DNA from: Blautia hominis
Lineage (GTDB): Bacteria > Bacillota > Clostridia > Lachnospirales > Lachnospiraceae
Reading direction: 5' to 3'
NCBI GenBank assembly: GCA_002270465.1
Contig: NQOF01000008.1
Span: 62,001-126,000, forward strand
Length of the DNA stretch: 64,000 nucleotides
In this document: positions 26,198 through 35,633 of the stretch, in pieces
Layout: each line of letters starts with the position of its first letter
Numbering within the stretch: position 1 is the stretch's first letter
Translations under genes and position numbers: made by a program
The notes under the pieces: model-generated
What the model was told of the DNA's origin: nothing
What the model saw: only the letters and a program-made list of their open reading frames with translations
The model's database searches: none

Positions 26198-26638
26198 TTG
26201 AAGATAACAGTGCACACGGGCACAGAAGAGAAAGAGATAAAAATCAGCATAACCTGCCAAAGTATGACACCTGAAGTTGAACGGATCCTCTCCATGCTGC
26301 ACATGCTGAACAAGCAGCTGACCGGATATAAGGCAGGCGAGATGCATCTGATCGAAGCGGCTGATGTATTGTATATTGATACGGCAGATAAAAGGACATT
26401 TCTGTATACGAAAAATGAAATATATGAGACCACACTTAAACTTTATGAACTGGAGGAACAGTTGGAGGACGCTGATTTTTTCAGGGCAAACAAGTCCTGT
26501 ATCATTAATTTCCGGCACATTGCCTCCCTGAAGTCTGAGCTGAACCGGCGGCTGTTAGTGACTATGACAAACGGAGAAAAACTGATTGTGTCCAGACAAT
26601 ATGCAGAGTATGTGAAAGAAAAACTGGAGGTTCGGTAG
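26198..26638 (+). CDS. LytTR-domain transcriptional regulator
   Basis: A 146-residue protein whose C-terminal two thirds is a LytTR DNA-binding domain (MHLIEAADVLYIDTADKR, FFRANKSCIINFRHI, LIVSRQYAEYVKEKL). There is no receiver domain. Stand-alone LytTR proteins encoded before a DUF3021 membrane protein are a known Firmicutes pairing in which the membrane partner modulates the regulator. The frame opens with TTG, 8 nt after AAAGGAG. It leads an operon with DUF3021 and an ABC exporter and probably controls its expression. Confidence 0.9.
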   Translation: MKITVHTGTEEKEIKISITCQSMTPEVERILSMLHMLNKQLTGYKAGEMHLIEAADVLYIDTADKRTFLYTKNEIYETTLKLYELEEQLEDADFFRANKSCIINFRHIASLKSELNRRLLVTMTNGEKLIVSRQYAEYVKEKLEVR

Positions 26639-26641
26639 AGT

Positions 26642-27139
26642 ATGGAAAAAGATAAAACGATATTTGATTTCTTGGGAAATGTTTTCTGCATGTATGGGAT
26701 TACCACAGCATTGCTGATCTTGTTTGCTTTGCTGTTTGGGGATTCGGCAAAAGAAATTTCGGGAATGTTCTGGCTTGGAAATGAGGGGATCCCTTTGGAG
26801 GTCCTGGCAGAGTTCTTGCTGACTTCATTTTTGATCACAGGTATCCAGTATCTGTTTTTTTCGGAAAAAGTGTTCAGACATATGTCTGTAAATTGGCGTA
26901 CAATCTGCATGCTGGGATCTATTTTGATCGTAACCAGCTTGGCGATCTGGAGATTTGCATGGTTTCCCATAAATATGTGGCAGCCATGGGTATATTTTTT
27001 GCTGAGTTTCCTCATCAGTGTGGCAATAAGTATAGGCGTCATGTACCTGAAAACAAAGGCTGAGGACCGCAGGCTGAAGGAAGGTCTGGAGCGGATGCAG
27101 AAAAAGTGGAAAGAGGAAGAGACAGGGGAGGAAGAATAA
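26642..27139 (+). CDS. DUF3021-family membrane protein
   Basis: A 165-residue protein with four helices (FLGNVFCMYGITTALLILFALLF near the start, WVYFLLSFLISVAISIGVMYL near the end) and a charged C-terminal coiled coil (about 140-165). It matches the DUF3021 type that accompanies LytTR regulators. It starts 3 nt after the LytTR stop. A function as membrane-bound partner or antagonist of the LytTR protein is inferred from this recurrent pairing. Confidence 0.8.
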   Translation: MEKDKTIFDFLGNVFCMYGITTALLILFALLFGDSAKEISGMFWLGNEGIPLEVLAEFLLTSFLITGIQYLFFSEKVFRHMSVNWRTICMLGSILIVTSLAIWRFAWFPINMWQPWVYFLLSFLISVAISIGVMYLKTKAEDRRLKEGLERMQKKWKEEETGEEE

Positions 27140-27140
27140 A

Positions 27141-27995
27141 GTGAATTATGACAGCAGTATTAAAATGATGGGTATCAGTCAAACTTTTGGCGATAAGACC
27201 GTGCTGAAGAATATTGATCTGACGTTGGGAAAAGGGGAGATCTTTGGTCTTCTGGGCCCTTCCGGGGCGGGAAAGACTACGCTGATCAAAATCCTAACAG
27301 GCCAGCTTGTGCAGACAGGAGGAAGCGCGGAAGTGCTGGGGACAGACACCAGAAAACTCACCAGCAGCATCTACACAAAAATGGGTATGGTACTGGACAA
27401 CACCGGCCTTTATGAGCGTTTGAGCTGCCGGGACAATCTGGCATTGTTTGCTCAGATTTATAGGCTGCCAAAAGGGAAGATCCGGGAGATCTTAAAGGAT
27501 GTGGGGCTTTTGGAAGCAGAAAAACGTCCGGTCAACAAGCTTTCAAAAGGAATGCGGCAGCGTCTTGTCATGGCAAGAGCCCTGATGCACGATCCGGAAA
27601 TCTTATTTCTGGATGAGCCCGGCAGTGCCCTGGACCCATCCACAGTAAATGAAATCCATGCTCTGATCCGCAGGGAGCAGGAAAAAGGTGCTACCGTTTT
27701 TCTGACTACCCATAATATGGAGGAAGCTGCAAAATTGTGTGACCATGTGGCACTTCTTCACGAAGGGAAGATCGTGGAATATGGACATCCGGAAGAAATC
27801 TGCAGGAAATACAATCATCAGAACAGAATCAGGATCCTTCTGAAAAACGGCAGGGAAGTGACCCTCCAAAATGAGAGTGATGCTGCGGATAAAATACGGG
27901 AATTTTTTGCGTCAGAGCAGGTGGAGAGTATCCATTCCACAGAGCCAAATCTGGAAACGGTATTCCTGGAACTGACCGGAAGGAGGTTTGAATAG
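27141..27995 (+). CDS. ABC transporter ATP-binding protein (exporter type)
   Basis: A 284-residue ATPase with Walker A GPSGAGKTT, signature LSKGMRQRLVMARAL, Walker B ILFLDEPGSALDPST and switch His in TTHNMEEA. The Q-loop position reads MGMVLDN, so the usual Gln is not evident, as in some exporters of this type. The GTG start follows GGGGAGGAAG closely after DUF3021. It pairs with the following ABC-2 permease; substrate unknown. Confidence 0.9.
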   Translation: MNYDSSIKMMGISQTFGDKTVLKNIDLTLGKGEIFGLLGPSGAGKTTLIKILTGQLVQTGGSAEVLGTDTRKLTSSIYTKMGMVLDNTGLYERLSCRDNLALFAQIYRLPKGKIREILKDVGLLEAEKRPVNKLSKGMRQRLVMARALMHDPEILFLDEPGSALDPSTVNEIHALIRREQEKGATVFLTTHNMEEAAKLCDHVALLHEGKIVEYGHPEEICRKYNHQNRIRILLKNGREVTLQNESDAADKIREFFASEQVESIHSTEPNLETVFLELTGRRFE

Positions 27996-27997
27996 AT

Positions 27998-28696
27998 ATG
28001 GACAGCAGAAAGATTTATGCTATATGGAAAAAGCAGATAAAAGACACGTTGAAGAATAAAGAGATACTGATCCAGTTTATTTTGTTTCCGTTACTGACTG
28101 CAGTGATGCAGCGCAGTATGAACATTGAGGGAATGCCTGAGAACTATTTTATTTCCCTTTTTGCCACCATGTACATCGGTATGGCACCGCTCACAGCCAT
28201 GGCTGCCATACTCTCAGAGGAGAAAGAGCGGGGTACACTGCGTGTACTGCTCATGTCCAATGTAAAAGCAGGGGAATACCTGATCGGAACCGGTGGTTAC
28301 GTGTTTATGATATGCACATTAGGGGCTTTGTTTTTCGGTATCCTGGGCCATTACCGGGGAGCGGATTTGGCTGGTTTTGTGCTTGCTATGTGTGTTGGCA
28401 TTTTGATCTCCCTGCTTCTGGGGGCGGCAATTGGGGTTAGGAGCAAAGGGCAGATGGCAGCCACATCCATTGCGGTTCCGGTTATGATGGTACTTTCTTT
28501 CCTTCCTATGCTGGCATCCTTTAATGAAAAAATAGCAAAGGTATCAAAATTTCTTTTTTCCCAACAGTGCAGCAAGATTATGGAAGGGATTGGATCACAT
28601 GCGGCTAAGGCGGAGAGTATGGTGATCATAGGCTCTAATTTCCTGGTGGTGATTCTGCTTTTTACATTCTGCTACAGAAGGTACGGGCTGGAATAG
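27998..28696 (+). CDS. ABC-2 type permease
   Basis: A 232-residue protein with six helices and the ABC-2 motif SEEKERGTLRVLLMS between helices 2 and 3. It forms an exporter with the ATPase encoded 2 nt upstream. The LytTR-DUF3021-ATPase-permease order suggests a regulated exporter of a peptide, drug or lipid-active compound. The AGGAGG ribosome binding site lies inside the end of the ATPase gene. Confidence 0.88.
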   Translation: MDSRKIYAIWKKQIKDTLKNKEILIQFILFPLLTAVMQRSMNIEGMPENYFISLFATMYIGMAPLTAMAAILSEEKERGTLRVLLMSNVKAGEYLIGTGGYVFMICTLGALFFGILGHYRGADLAGFVLAMCVGILISLLLGAAIGVRSKGQMAATSIAVPVMMVLSFLPMLASFNEKIAKVSKFLFSQQCSKIMEGIGSHAAKAESMVIIGSNFLVVILLFTFCYRRYGLE

Positions 28697-28746
28697 AAAG
28701 CAGGTATGCAGGTATCCGGGAAGGTTCATTTTGAGGAGGAAAAGGT

Positions 28747-30255
28747 ATGAAGCTGAATATGACAATGATTTCCGATTATCTGGACAGTCCGAAGATAACA
28801 GAGGGGCAGATAAACCGCCCCTTTGATTTTTATCTGGAACGGGTGGAGGTCTGCACTGGGAAAGTATGGCAGGAATCCTGCCTTTATATAGCGGATGCAG
28901 AAAATCTTCCAAGCGTACCGGTCATAGAAAACAGGATTTCCCTTATCTGTATCGGACAACTGCCGGATCGTTACAGACAGGTACTCTGTGAGTATCTGTG
29001 CGTGGAGGAGAAGACGGATATCGTCCTACTGTTTCAGAAGGCAGCTGAAATTTTCCGGCGTTTTCAGGACATGGAGGTAAGGATCTTAACGTGTCTCGTG
29101 GAGCACGCGCCTATGAATGAAATAGGCAGAATCCTTTTTGAGGTGCTGGAGAACCCGGTCTCCTTCGCAACGCCTGTATTCCGGATCATGATGTATGTGC
29201 CGGGGAAGAAAAAACATGATAAGAATTTTTCACTGGCTGAAAATACCTATCTGCCGGATGATGAATATATGGTTGTTGTCTCTGACCCGGAGTATAAAGA
29301 GACACTAAAGACAAAAGTCCCCGGCATTTTTTCAGAGAAAATGTACGGGTTTCGGAAGATATACTGTAATATTTTTCATCGGCAGGAATACTTGGGCAGA
29401 CTGGTGGCAGATGAGGTCTACCGTCCCTGCAAAAACAGCGATCTATCATTTCTCATGCTCATATCTGAATACGTGAAAATGGCGTATCTTGACATCTGTC
29501 CTGTCAATTTGGGAGAGACGAAGGAGTTTGACCACATGGTGAAAGAACTCACAATCTTTGAACGGCCTTATCTGGATGCGTATGACTCCATACTCCAATC
29601 CTATGGATGGAAAAAGTCAGATACCTATCTCTATGTATATCTGTCCAGCTTTTCTGAAAATAACCGGCATTCCAGGCTGGCGGAGCATATGTTGTATCTC
29701 CACCGGATCTTGGACAGTAATTATGCCTTTGTTCATGAAAACCATATTCATCTCATTCTGCATTATCCAAAAGGAGAAAACAAAAAGATATATGAGATCC
29801 TGGAAAGCTTTGCCGGACGTCACGATTTTTATATTGGCTGCAGCAATTGGTTTCACGATTTTGAAAAAGCAGGCATGTATTTTCACCAGGCAGTGATCGC
29901 TTTTGAGACAGGCCATCAAACAGACCATACAAAAAGAGTTTACCTGTATGAAAAATATATCCTGGATTACATAGTAAAGACAGCCTGCCTGAAACATAAC
30001 AAAGAGTTCTATATCTCCCCTCCTCTGGCTTCTCTGACCGCGTATGATCAAAAACACGGAACAGAGCTGGTTTACACACTGAAAATATGCCTGGAAAACA
30101 GCGGCAGTGCAGCCGCTGCCCAGGAAATCCTGCATGTGCACCGGACCACATATCTTTACAGGATCAAGAGGATCGAGGAGATAACCGGCTGGCAGTTAAA
30201 GGAATACAGGACAAGATTATATCTCATGATCATGTTTGAGATGGTGGATATATAG
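28747..30255 (+). CDS. PucR/CdaR-family transcriptional regulator
   Basis: A 502-residue regulator. The C-terminus carries the PucR-type helix-turn-helix (about 440-500, NSGSAAAAQEILHVHRTTYL and YRIKRIEEITGW), preceded by a GGDEF-like CdaR middle domain (about 270-400). The N-terminal half is poorly recognisable. Such proteins control purine, sugar diacid or amino acid catabolism. The gene lies upstream of the GntP-type permease and UroD-family genes and is probably their activator. It begins about 50 nt after the ABC permease gene with AGGAGG. Confidence 0.85.
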   Translation: MKLNMTMISDYLDSPKITEGQINRPFDFYLERVEVCTGKVWQESCLYIADAENLPSVPVIENRISLICIGQLPDRYRQVLCEYLCVEEKTDIVLLFQKAAEIFRRFQDMEVRILTCLVEHAPMNEIGRILFEVLENPVSFATPVFRIMMYVPGKKKHDKNFSLAENTYLPDDEYMVVVSDPEYKETLKTKVPGIFSEKMYGFRKIYCNIFHRQEYLGRLVADEVYRPCKNSDLSFLMLISEYVKMAYLDICPVNLGETKEFDHMVKELTIFERPYLDAYDSILQSYGWKKSDTYLYVYLSSFSENNRHSRLAEHMLYLHRILDSNYAFVHENHIHLILHYPKGENKKIYEILESFAGRHDFYIGCSNWFHDFEKAGMYFHQAVIAFETGHQTDHTKRVYLYEKYILDYIVKTACLKHNKEFYISPPLASLTAYDQKHGTELVYTLKICLENSGSAAAAQEILHVHRTTYLYRIKRIEEITGWQLKEYRTRLYLMIMFEMVDI

Positions 30256-30329
30256 GCATAAAATCTTTCCTACAAAATATAGCAAACAGCATCCCAAACT
30301 TTCGGTGTTATAAGCATATGATTTCGCAC

Positions 30330-30358
30330 TTGCCAATGTTAAGATGTAAATATAAAAG
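30330..30358 (+). promoter_or_regulatory. Candidate promoter of the GntP-UroD operon
   Basis: TTGCCA (30330-30335) with a TATAAAAG stretch (30351-30358) at 15-17 bp spacing, about 55 nt before the permease start. The spacing is ambiguous and the -10 is weak, as expected for an activator-dependent promoter. GGTGTTATAAGC upstream shows no clear dyad. Confidence 0.35.
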
Positions 30359-30412
30359 AAGATCTTCTTTCAACCGAAACGAACAGAGAAAATGGAGAAA
30401 GGAAGGATTCAT

Positions 30413-31741
30413 ATGGTAAGTGTTTTAGGGATAGCGGCAGCCATTGCTTTGCTGGTGTTCCTGGCTTTTAAACAATGGAATATGCTTCTTGTCAGCCTGC
30501 TGTGTGCGGTTATTGTAGGGCTTACAAGTGGTATTGGCTTGTGGGCGGTTTTCAGTGATTACTATATGCCGGGTCTTGTGGGATTTTTTGGTTCCTGGTT
30601 CTTGATCTTTACCATCGGCGCGGTATATTCGGAGTTCATGTCACGTTCCGGCTCGGTTTCAGCCATTGCTTATAAGCTGGTGGATGTCTTTGGAAAAGAT
30701 AAGATACTGCTGGTCATGTTTATTGTGTGCTGTCTGCTGAATCTGGGCGGTGTAAATCCTTATGTGCAGATATTTATTGTATGGCCCATGGCAGTCGTAT
30801 TGTCAAAAGAATTTAACATACACAGGGGAATCTGGCTTTCCATTTTTTATCTGGGATTGTTTACTGCACAGCTTTTTCCGGGAAATCCCAGTATGGTAAA
30901 TACCGTTGTATCACAAATACTGCAGGTGTCTGCAGGAACCGTTCCGCTGGTTTGTCTGGTGATGTTTCTTCTCTATGCAGCAGTGGGATATCTCATTATC
31001 AGAAGAACGGAAAAGCGGTGGGAGGCAAAGGGACGCAGATACGTGGAGACAGAATCTGACAGGCAGATGGTCAGACCTGAAAGAGACAATCTGCCGGGGC
31101 TGGCAGTGGCGTTGATCCCCATGATACTGGTAATCTTTTTGTATACCGGCCTGACATCGGGATGGTTTGCGTTTGTGGGAATAAAAAGGCTTGAGGCATC
31201 CAACAGCATACTGGCTTCCATGGGCATTGCATGTATTGCGTGTTATCTTCTCAACCTGAAAACACTCAGAGGCAGTGAAAAGGATATTATTTTTAAAGGA
31301 ATGGCCGGAGGTCTGAACCCGACGTTTGCGGCTGCTGTGATCGCTGGTTTTTTGGGAGTCATTACAGGCTCACAGGGATACCAGTTATTTACGGAGGCTG
31401 TGCAGAAGGTGGGAGGCAATCCGTATATGCAGTGTCTTATAGCCGGAAGTGTAACGGGATTTATAACCGGAGGCGGTGCGGTGACTGCACAGACTGTTTT
31501 GGGGACATTCGGACAGGGATGGCTGGCCAACCCCTCTGTAAACCCGGGGCTGCTGCGGCAGATAACCGTGGCAAATACGGCGGGAGGAATCACGTTATCC
31601 CCTCATTCGGGCGGCCTTCACGGGGTGATGGGGTTTGCGGGAACGGATTTGAAAGAGTCCTATCCTGTCTGTATAACCAGTGTGATACTTCCATCCGTTG
31701 TCATTAATATTATTTTTTCTGCGATTGCAGTATTTATGTAG
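30413..31741 (+). CDS. GntP-type gluconate/organic acid permease
   Basis: About 442 residues with 12 or more helices. Regions such as LLNLGGVNPYVQIFIVWPMAVVL, LGLFTAQLFPGNPSMVNTVV and the C-terminal GGGAVTAQTVLGTFG resemble GntP-family symporters for gluconate and related hydroxy-acids. The start chosen (MVSVLG) follows AAAGGAAGGA; an ATG 21 nt earlier has no good site. It is co-transcribed with the UroD-family gene 15 nt downstream. Substrate is likely a sugar acid or related organic acid, by family only. Confidence 0.75.
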   Translation: MVSVLGIAAAIALLVFLAFKQWNMLLVSLLCAVIVGLTSGIGLWAVFSDYYMPGLVGFFGSWFLIFTIGAVYSEFMSRSGSVSAIAYKLVDVFGKDKILLVMFIVCCLLNLGGVNPYVQIFIVWPMAVVLSKEFNIHRGIWLSIFYLGLFTAQLFPGNPSMVNTVVSQILQVSAGTVPLVCLVMFLLYAAVGYLIIRRTEKRWEAKGRRYVETESDRQMVRPERDNLPGLAVALIPMILVIFLYTGLTSGWFAFVGIKRLEASNSILASMGIACIACYLLNLKTLRGSEKDIIFKGMAGGLNPTFAAAVIAGFLGVITGSQGYQLFTEAVQKVGGNPYMQCLIAGSVTGFITGGGAVTAQTVLGTFGQGWLANPSVNPGLLRQITVANTAGGITLSPHSGGLHGVMGFAGTDLKESYPVCITSVILPSVVINIIFSAIAVFM

Positions 31742-31756
31742 AAGGAGGAGTGGAAT

Positions 31757-32791
31757 ATGGCAGAGAACATGGTGCTGGACTGGATGAAATTCAGCAGCTC
31801 GGTTGGCGGTGAGGCAGCGGAGAAAGAAAATTATCTAAAGGTGATCCGGGGAGAAGAGCCGGATTGGGTGCCCTTATATTTTGATGCCTGTGACTGGGTA
31901 TTTACAGGGTTCATGCTTGACTATGTAAATAAAGAAAGGAAATTCGATATCTTTAATGTGGAGTGGGAAATCCATGAGTCAGGCAAGATGCCTAAGCCAA
32001 ACAGAAAACTGTTGGAGGATGTGACAAAGTGGCGTGATTTTGTGAATTTTCCGGATACTTCAGAAATTAACTGGGAGCAGATGGCAGCGGAGGCTTTGAA
32101 ACTCCATAATCCCAATAAAGCCATGGGATACCGGACAGATGGCTGCGGCGGAAACTTTTTTATTCCGCTGATGAATATGATGGGGTTTGAGGAGGGTCTA
32201 TGCGCACTCCTTGAGGAACCGGAAGCAGTGGATGAACTGTTTGAAGCGGTCACGGTGCTGACAGAGGAGTCCATGAGGCATTTGATTCCTATTTATAAAC
32301 CGGATGTGGTGATCATTGATGATGATATGGCTTCTGCCACCAACCTTTTTATCTCTCTTGACACGTTCAGGGCCAGGTTCCGTCCTTTTTATCAGAGGCT
32401 TATCAATGTGGCAAAGGAATTCGGACTGCCTGTTGAGCTTCACATGTGCGGATGCTGCGAAAAAGTGATACCTGATTTTGTGGAAATGGGGGTCAGTATC
32501 TGGCAGCCGGCACAGATTATGAATGATCTGAAAGGGATCAAGGCCAGGTATGGGAACCGCCTGGTACTGAACGGGGGCTGGGATTCCCAGGGAAAAGCCG
32601 GAATGCCCGGGGCCTCCGAAGAAGTTGTGCGGCAGTCTGCGAGAACAGCTATTGACCAGTTCGCGGAAGGCGGAGGTTATGTGTTCTGGGATCTGAGCCC
32701 TGTGGGTCAGTCAGAGGATATGCAGAAAAAGATTGCATGGGTGGAGGATGAGGCCAGAAAATACGGAAGACGGTATTATAATAAAAAATAG
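31757..32791 (+). CDS. Uroporphyrinogen decarboxylase-family protein (methyltransferase-like)
   Basis: A 344-residue protein of the UroD superfamily. It has DACDWVFTGF near the start, a zinc-type motif ELHMCGCCEKV (about 228-238) and a C-terminal GGYVFWDLSP segment. The His-x-Cys motif is that of corrinoid methyltransferases such as MtaA, rather than of HemE, which lacks it. No corrinoid protein or heme gene lies nearby; the partner is a GntP-type permease. Action on a methylated or carboxylated organic acid taken up by the permease is inference. Its stop lies 6 nt from the stop of the convergent LysR gene. Confidence 0.8.
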   Translation: MAENMVLDWMKFSSSVGGEAAEKENYLKVIRGEEPDWVPLYFDACDWVFTGFMLDYVNKERKFDIFNVEWEIHESGKMPKPNRKLLEDVTKWRDFVNFPDTSEINWEQMAAEALKLHNPNKAMGYRTDGCGGNFFIPLMNMMGFEEGLCALLEEPEAVDELFEAVTVLTEESMRHLIPIYKPDVVIIDDDMASATNLFISLDTFRARFRPFYQRLINVAKEFGLPVELHMCGCCEKVIPDFVEMGVSIWQPAQIMNDLKGIKARYGNRLVLNGGWDSQGKAGMPGASEEVVRQSARTAIDQFAEGGGYVFWDLSPVGQSEDMQKKIAWVEDEARKYGRRYYNKK

Positions 32792-32797
32792 CGTACT

Positions 32798-33751
32798 TTA
32801 TGGCTGTACCGAAAAAGCAGAGTCTGCGATCTTTAAGAATTCCTCCATAGCTCTCGTCACATACCGGGAACGTTTGTGGTAAAAATAGATGTTTCTCTGG
32901 GAAATTGCCGGCTCCAGTTTATAAAAAACAATATTGGAATCAACAGGCACATGCCGGATCAAGGTATCCGTGACAAAGGCAATCCCCATACCGTAACAGG
33001 CCAGGTGGTATGCAGTGACCTGCTGGTCCAGCTTCAGGGGCACACTGGGCGTAAGACCTGCATTTTTCAGGAGCAGGTCAGAGCGCTCACGTGTGTCATT
33101 GCCTGCCCGCAGCAGCAGAAAAGGGGCAGATGCAAAATACTGTATGATAGAAGGGCAGACGGCACTGTCCTCATAAGAACCGTCTTTTATGGAAGAAGCA
33201 TCCAGGCAGAAGGCTTCCAGCTGCTTTCCATGGACAAGTGCAGCCGGAACTGCTAAGAGAAGCTGTTCCCTGCAGAAAAAATGGCGTTCATATATGCTGT
33301 CGGAAAAAGGATAGTTGTCAATGACCAAATCCAGGCTGCCGGAAAACAATTGTGTTTCCAAGTCATTGGTTGTGGATTCGGTCATTTTCACATCAACAGA
33401 AGGATACTTCCCCATAAATTCGGAGAGCAGAGGGGGCAGGACATAGGATGCGAAGAGATTGCTCCCTCCCACGGACAGATGCCCTGTGCGCAGCGCTTCA
33501 AAGTCATTTAAGTAATTCTCAAATTCATTTTCCATATCCATAAGATGTTCTGCGTAATGTATGTATTTTTCTCCACATTCAGTAAGTTGTATGGGGCTGG
33601 TACTTCTGTCAAAAATAGGTGTCCCCAGCCGGGTCTCAATTTTCTTAATGGTAGCACTCAGGGAAGGCTGGGAGATATACAGATTCGATGCGGCTTTTGA
33701 AAAACTTCTTGTTTTGTAAACCTCATAAACATATTTTTTTCCTTCAAACAT
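32798..33751 (-). CDS. LysR-family transcriptional regulator
   Basis: About 317 residues from the ATG preceded by CAGGTG (a longer frame lacks a ribosome site). The N-terminal winged helix (about 1-62) has SFSKAASNLYISQPSLSATIK; a periplasmic-binding-like effector domain follows (about 88-300). It is divergent from aspartate ammonia-lyase, the usual position for a regulator of that gene, and convergent with the GntP-UroD operon. The effector is unknown. Confidence 0.9.
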   Translation of the reverse strand: MFEGKKYVYEVYKTRSFSKAASNLYISQPSLSATIKKIETRLGTPIFDRSTSPIQLTECGEKYIHYAEHLMDMENEFENYLNDFEALRTGHLSVGGSNLFASYVLPPLLSEFMGKYPSVDVKMTESTTNDLETQLFSGSLDLVIDNYPFSDSIYERHFFCREQLLLAVPAALVHGKQLEAFCLDASSIKDGSYEDSAVCPSIIQYFASAPFLLLRAGNDTRERSDLLLKNAGLTPSVPLKLDQQVTAYHLACYGMGIAFVTDTLIRHVPVDSNIVFYKLEPAISQRNIYFYHKRSRYVTRAMEEFLKIADSAFSVQP

Positions 33752-33810
33752 AGGTACACCTGCATTTCTATTTCTTATTTTCATTTATCTTATCATAAAT
33801 TTTCCCGTAT

Positions 33811-33826
33811 ATAAATAGTTGTTTAT
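33811..33826. promoter_or_regulatory. LysR-type dyad between the LysR and aspartase genes
   Basis: ATAAA-TAGTTG-TTTAT is a perfect 5-bp dyad close to the T-N11-A form of LysR operators, about 60 bp upstream of the regulator start in the divergent intergenic region. The region is very AT-rich, so a chance dyad is possible. Confidence 0.4.
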
Positions 33827-33982
33827 AATAAATATATACATATATGTATTAGCTTCTAATGAAGGGCCATCTTATAATGTAGATAACAAAAAATGGCAGG
33901 TAAATGAAGATGCCGGAAATATACACGGACTAAGTAAGACAGAGAAGGTCCCGGGAAAAAGAGATAAAGAGGTAAGGAACGT

Positions 33983-35419
33983 ATGGAAACGAAAATAAAG
34001 AACCCTAAGACAAGACAGGAACACGATTCGATCGGAACGAAAGAAGTGCCGGCAGAGGCTTATTACGGAGTTCAGACACTTCGTGCCGCAGAGAATTTTT
34101 ACATAACAGGCATGAATATGCATCCGGAATTGATCAACAGTGTGGCGCAGATAAAAAAGGCTGCGGCTATCACTAATTTTGAAGTGGGGCGGCTGGATAA
34201 AAAGAGAACGGATGCGATCGTTCGGGCCTGTGATGAAATTATTTCCGGCAGGCTCCATGATCAGTTTATCGTAGACCCGATCCAGGGAGGAGCAGGGACA
34301 TCCCTGAATATGAATGCCAATGAGGTGATCGCGAACAGGGCCATTGAAATTCTGGGGGGCCGGAAAGGGGATTATTCCATTGTCAACCCCAATGACCATG
34401 TGAATTATGGGCAGTCTACCAACGATGTTTTCCCCTCCTGTGGAAGGATCACAGCGCTGAAGCTTCTGTATCGGGCAAAAGAACAACTGGAACGGCTGTA
34501 CAGAGCCCTTATGGAAAAAGCGGAGGAGTTTGACGATGTGATCAAGATGGGAAGGACACAGCTTCAGGATGCAGTGCCCATCCGTCTTGGGCAGGAGTTT
34601 CGGGCGTATGCAACGGCGATCCGACGGGATATTACCAGATTTGAACATGCAAAGGAGGAGATGAGTTCCCTGAATCTGGGCGGAACGGCCATAGGTACGG
34701 GATTAAATGCAGATGTACAGTATCTTCAGAAAGTGGTGAAGAATATAGCCCTGGTGTCCGGCCTGGACCTGGTCCAGTCCTATGACCTGATCGATGCCAC
34801 ACAGAATCTGGATGGATATACATCCGTATCCGGTGCAGTGAAGACCTGCGCAGTGAATCTCTCCAAAATGTCCAATGACCTTCGCCTGATATCATCCGGT
34901 CCGAGAGCCGGTCTGGGAGAGATCAATCTTCCCGCAAAACAGAATGGGTCTTCTATTATGCCGGGTAAAGTGAATCCTGTCATTCCGGAGGTGGTCAACC
35001 AGGTGGCTTTTAATATCATTGGAAACGATATGACCATTGCCATGGCTACAGAGGCGGGACAACTGGAACTGAATGCGTTTGAACCGATCATCTTCTACAA
35101 TCTGTTCCAGTCCATTGAGACACTGACCTTTGCTGTGCACACATTGGTTGACAACTGCATCACAGGGATAACGGCAAACAGGGAACACTGCAGGGATATG
35201 GTGGAAAACAGTGTGGGTATCATCACCGCTATCTGTCCCCATGTGGGATATGAAAAAGCCGCTGTGATCGCAAAAGAAGCAATTTTGACAGGTGCTTCTG
35301 TGCGCAGTCTGATCATAAGAGACGGCCTTCTGGGGGAAGAGGAACTGAATGTGATATTAAATCCTTATTCCATGACCGAACCTGGAATTTCTGGGGAACA
35401 ATTATTGGATAATGTTTGA
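33983..35419 (+). CDS. aspA: Aspartate ammonia-lyase
   Basis: A 478-residue member of the aspartase/fumarase superfamily, converting L-aspartate to fumarate and ammonia. Diagnostic parts are EVPAEAYYGVQTLRA at the N-terminus, the TNDVFPS region, and the superfamily signature GSSIMPGKVNP with the catalytic Ser. The HDSIGTKEVPAEAYYG start is of aspartase rather than fumarase type. AGGTAAGGAACGT precedes the ATG. It is alone on its transcript and divergent from a LysR regulator. Confidence 0.92.
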   Translation: METKIKNPKTRQEHDSIGTKEVPAEAYYGVQTLRAAENFYITGMNMHPELINSVAQIKKAAAITNFEVGRLDKKRTDAIVRACDEIISGRLHDQFIVDPIQGGAGTSLNMNANEVIANRAIEILGGRKGDYSIVNPNDHVNYGQSTNDVFPSCGRITALKLLYRAKEQLERLYRALMEKAEEFDDVIKMGRTQLQDAVPIRLGQEFRAYATAIRRDITRFEHAKEEMSSLNLGGTAIGTGLNADVQYLQKVVKNIALVSGLDLVQSYDLIDATQNLDGYTSVSGAVKTCAVNLSKMSNDLRLISSGPRAGLGEINLPAKQNGSSIMPGKVNPVIPEVVNQVAFNIIGNDMTIAMATEAGQLELNAFEPIIFYNLFQSIETLTFAVHTLVDNCITGITANREHCRDMVENSVGIITAICPHVGYEKAAVIAKEAILTGASVRSLIIRDGLLGEEELNVILNPYSMTEPGISGEQLLDNV

Positions 35420-35517
35420 CAAATCTGACAAAAAGTGATATGTTTTTGTTATGGATTTAGTAAATATTACTATATTCCGGGTATTGCAGACAACATGACA
35501 ATACTGGCAGCAGCAGT

Positions 35518-35550
35518 CTGGCTGTCAGAACCGTAAGACCGCGCAGCCAG
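35518..35550. promoter_or_regulatory. Stem in the leader region of the aldolase gene
   Basis: CTGGCTG (35518-35524) pairs with CAGCCAG (35544-35550) in the 214-bp gap between aspA and the aldolase gene. GTATTGCAGAC upstream and CCGTATGCGG downstream add weaker pairing. No U-run follows. It could be an attenuator or the 3' end of the aspA transcript. Confidence 0.3.
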
Positions 35551-35633
35551 CCGGTTTGCCTGCGTATGAGGAGAACAGATTTCACCGTATGCGGACATAG
35601 CATGGGTACTGACAAACGGCGAAAGGAGGAAGC

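Noticed and set aside
35420-35633. Riboswitch upstream of the aldolase gene
   Set aside because: One 7-bp stem only, no known class recognised and no expression platform.
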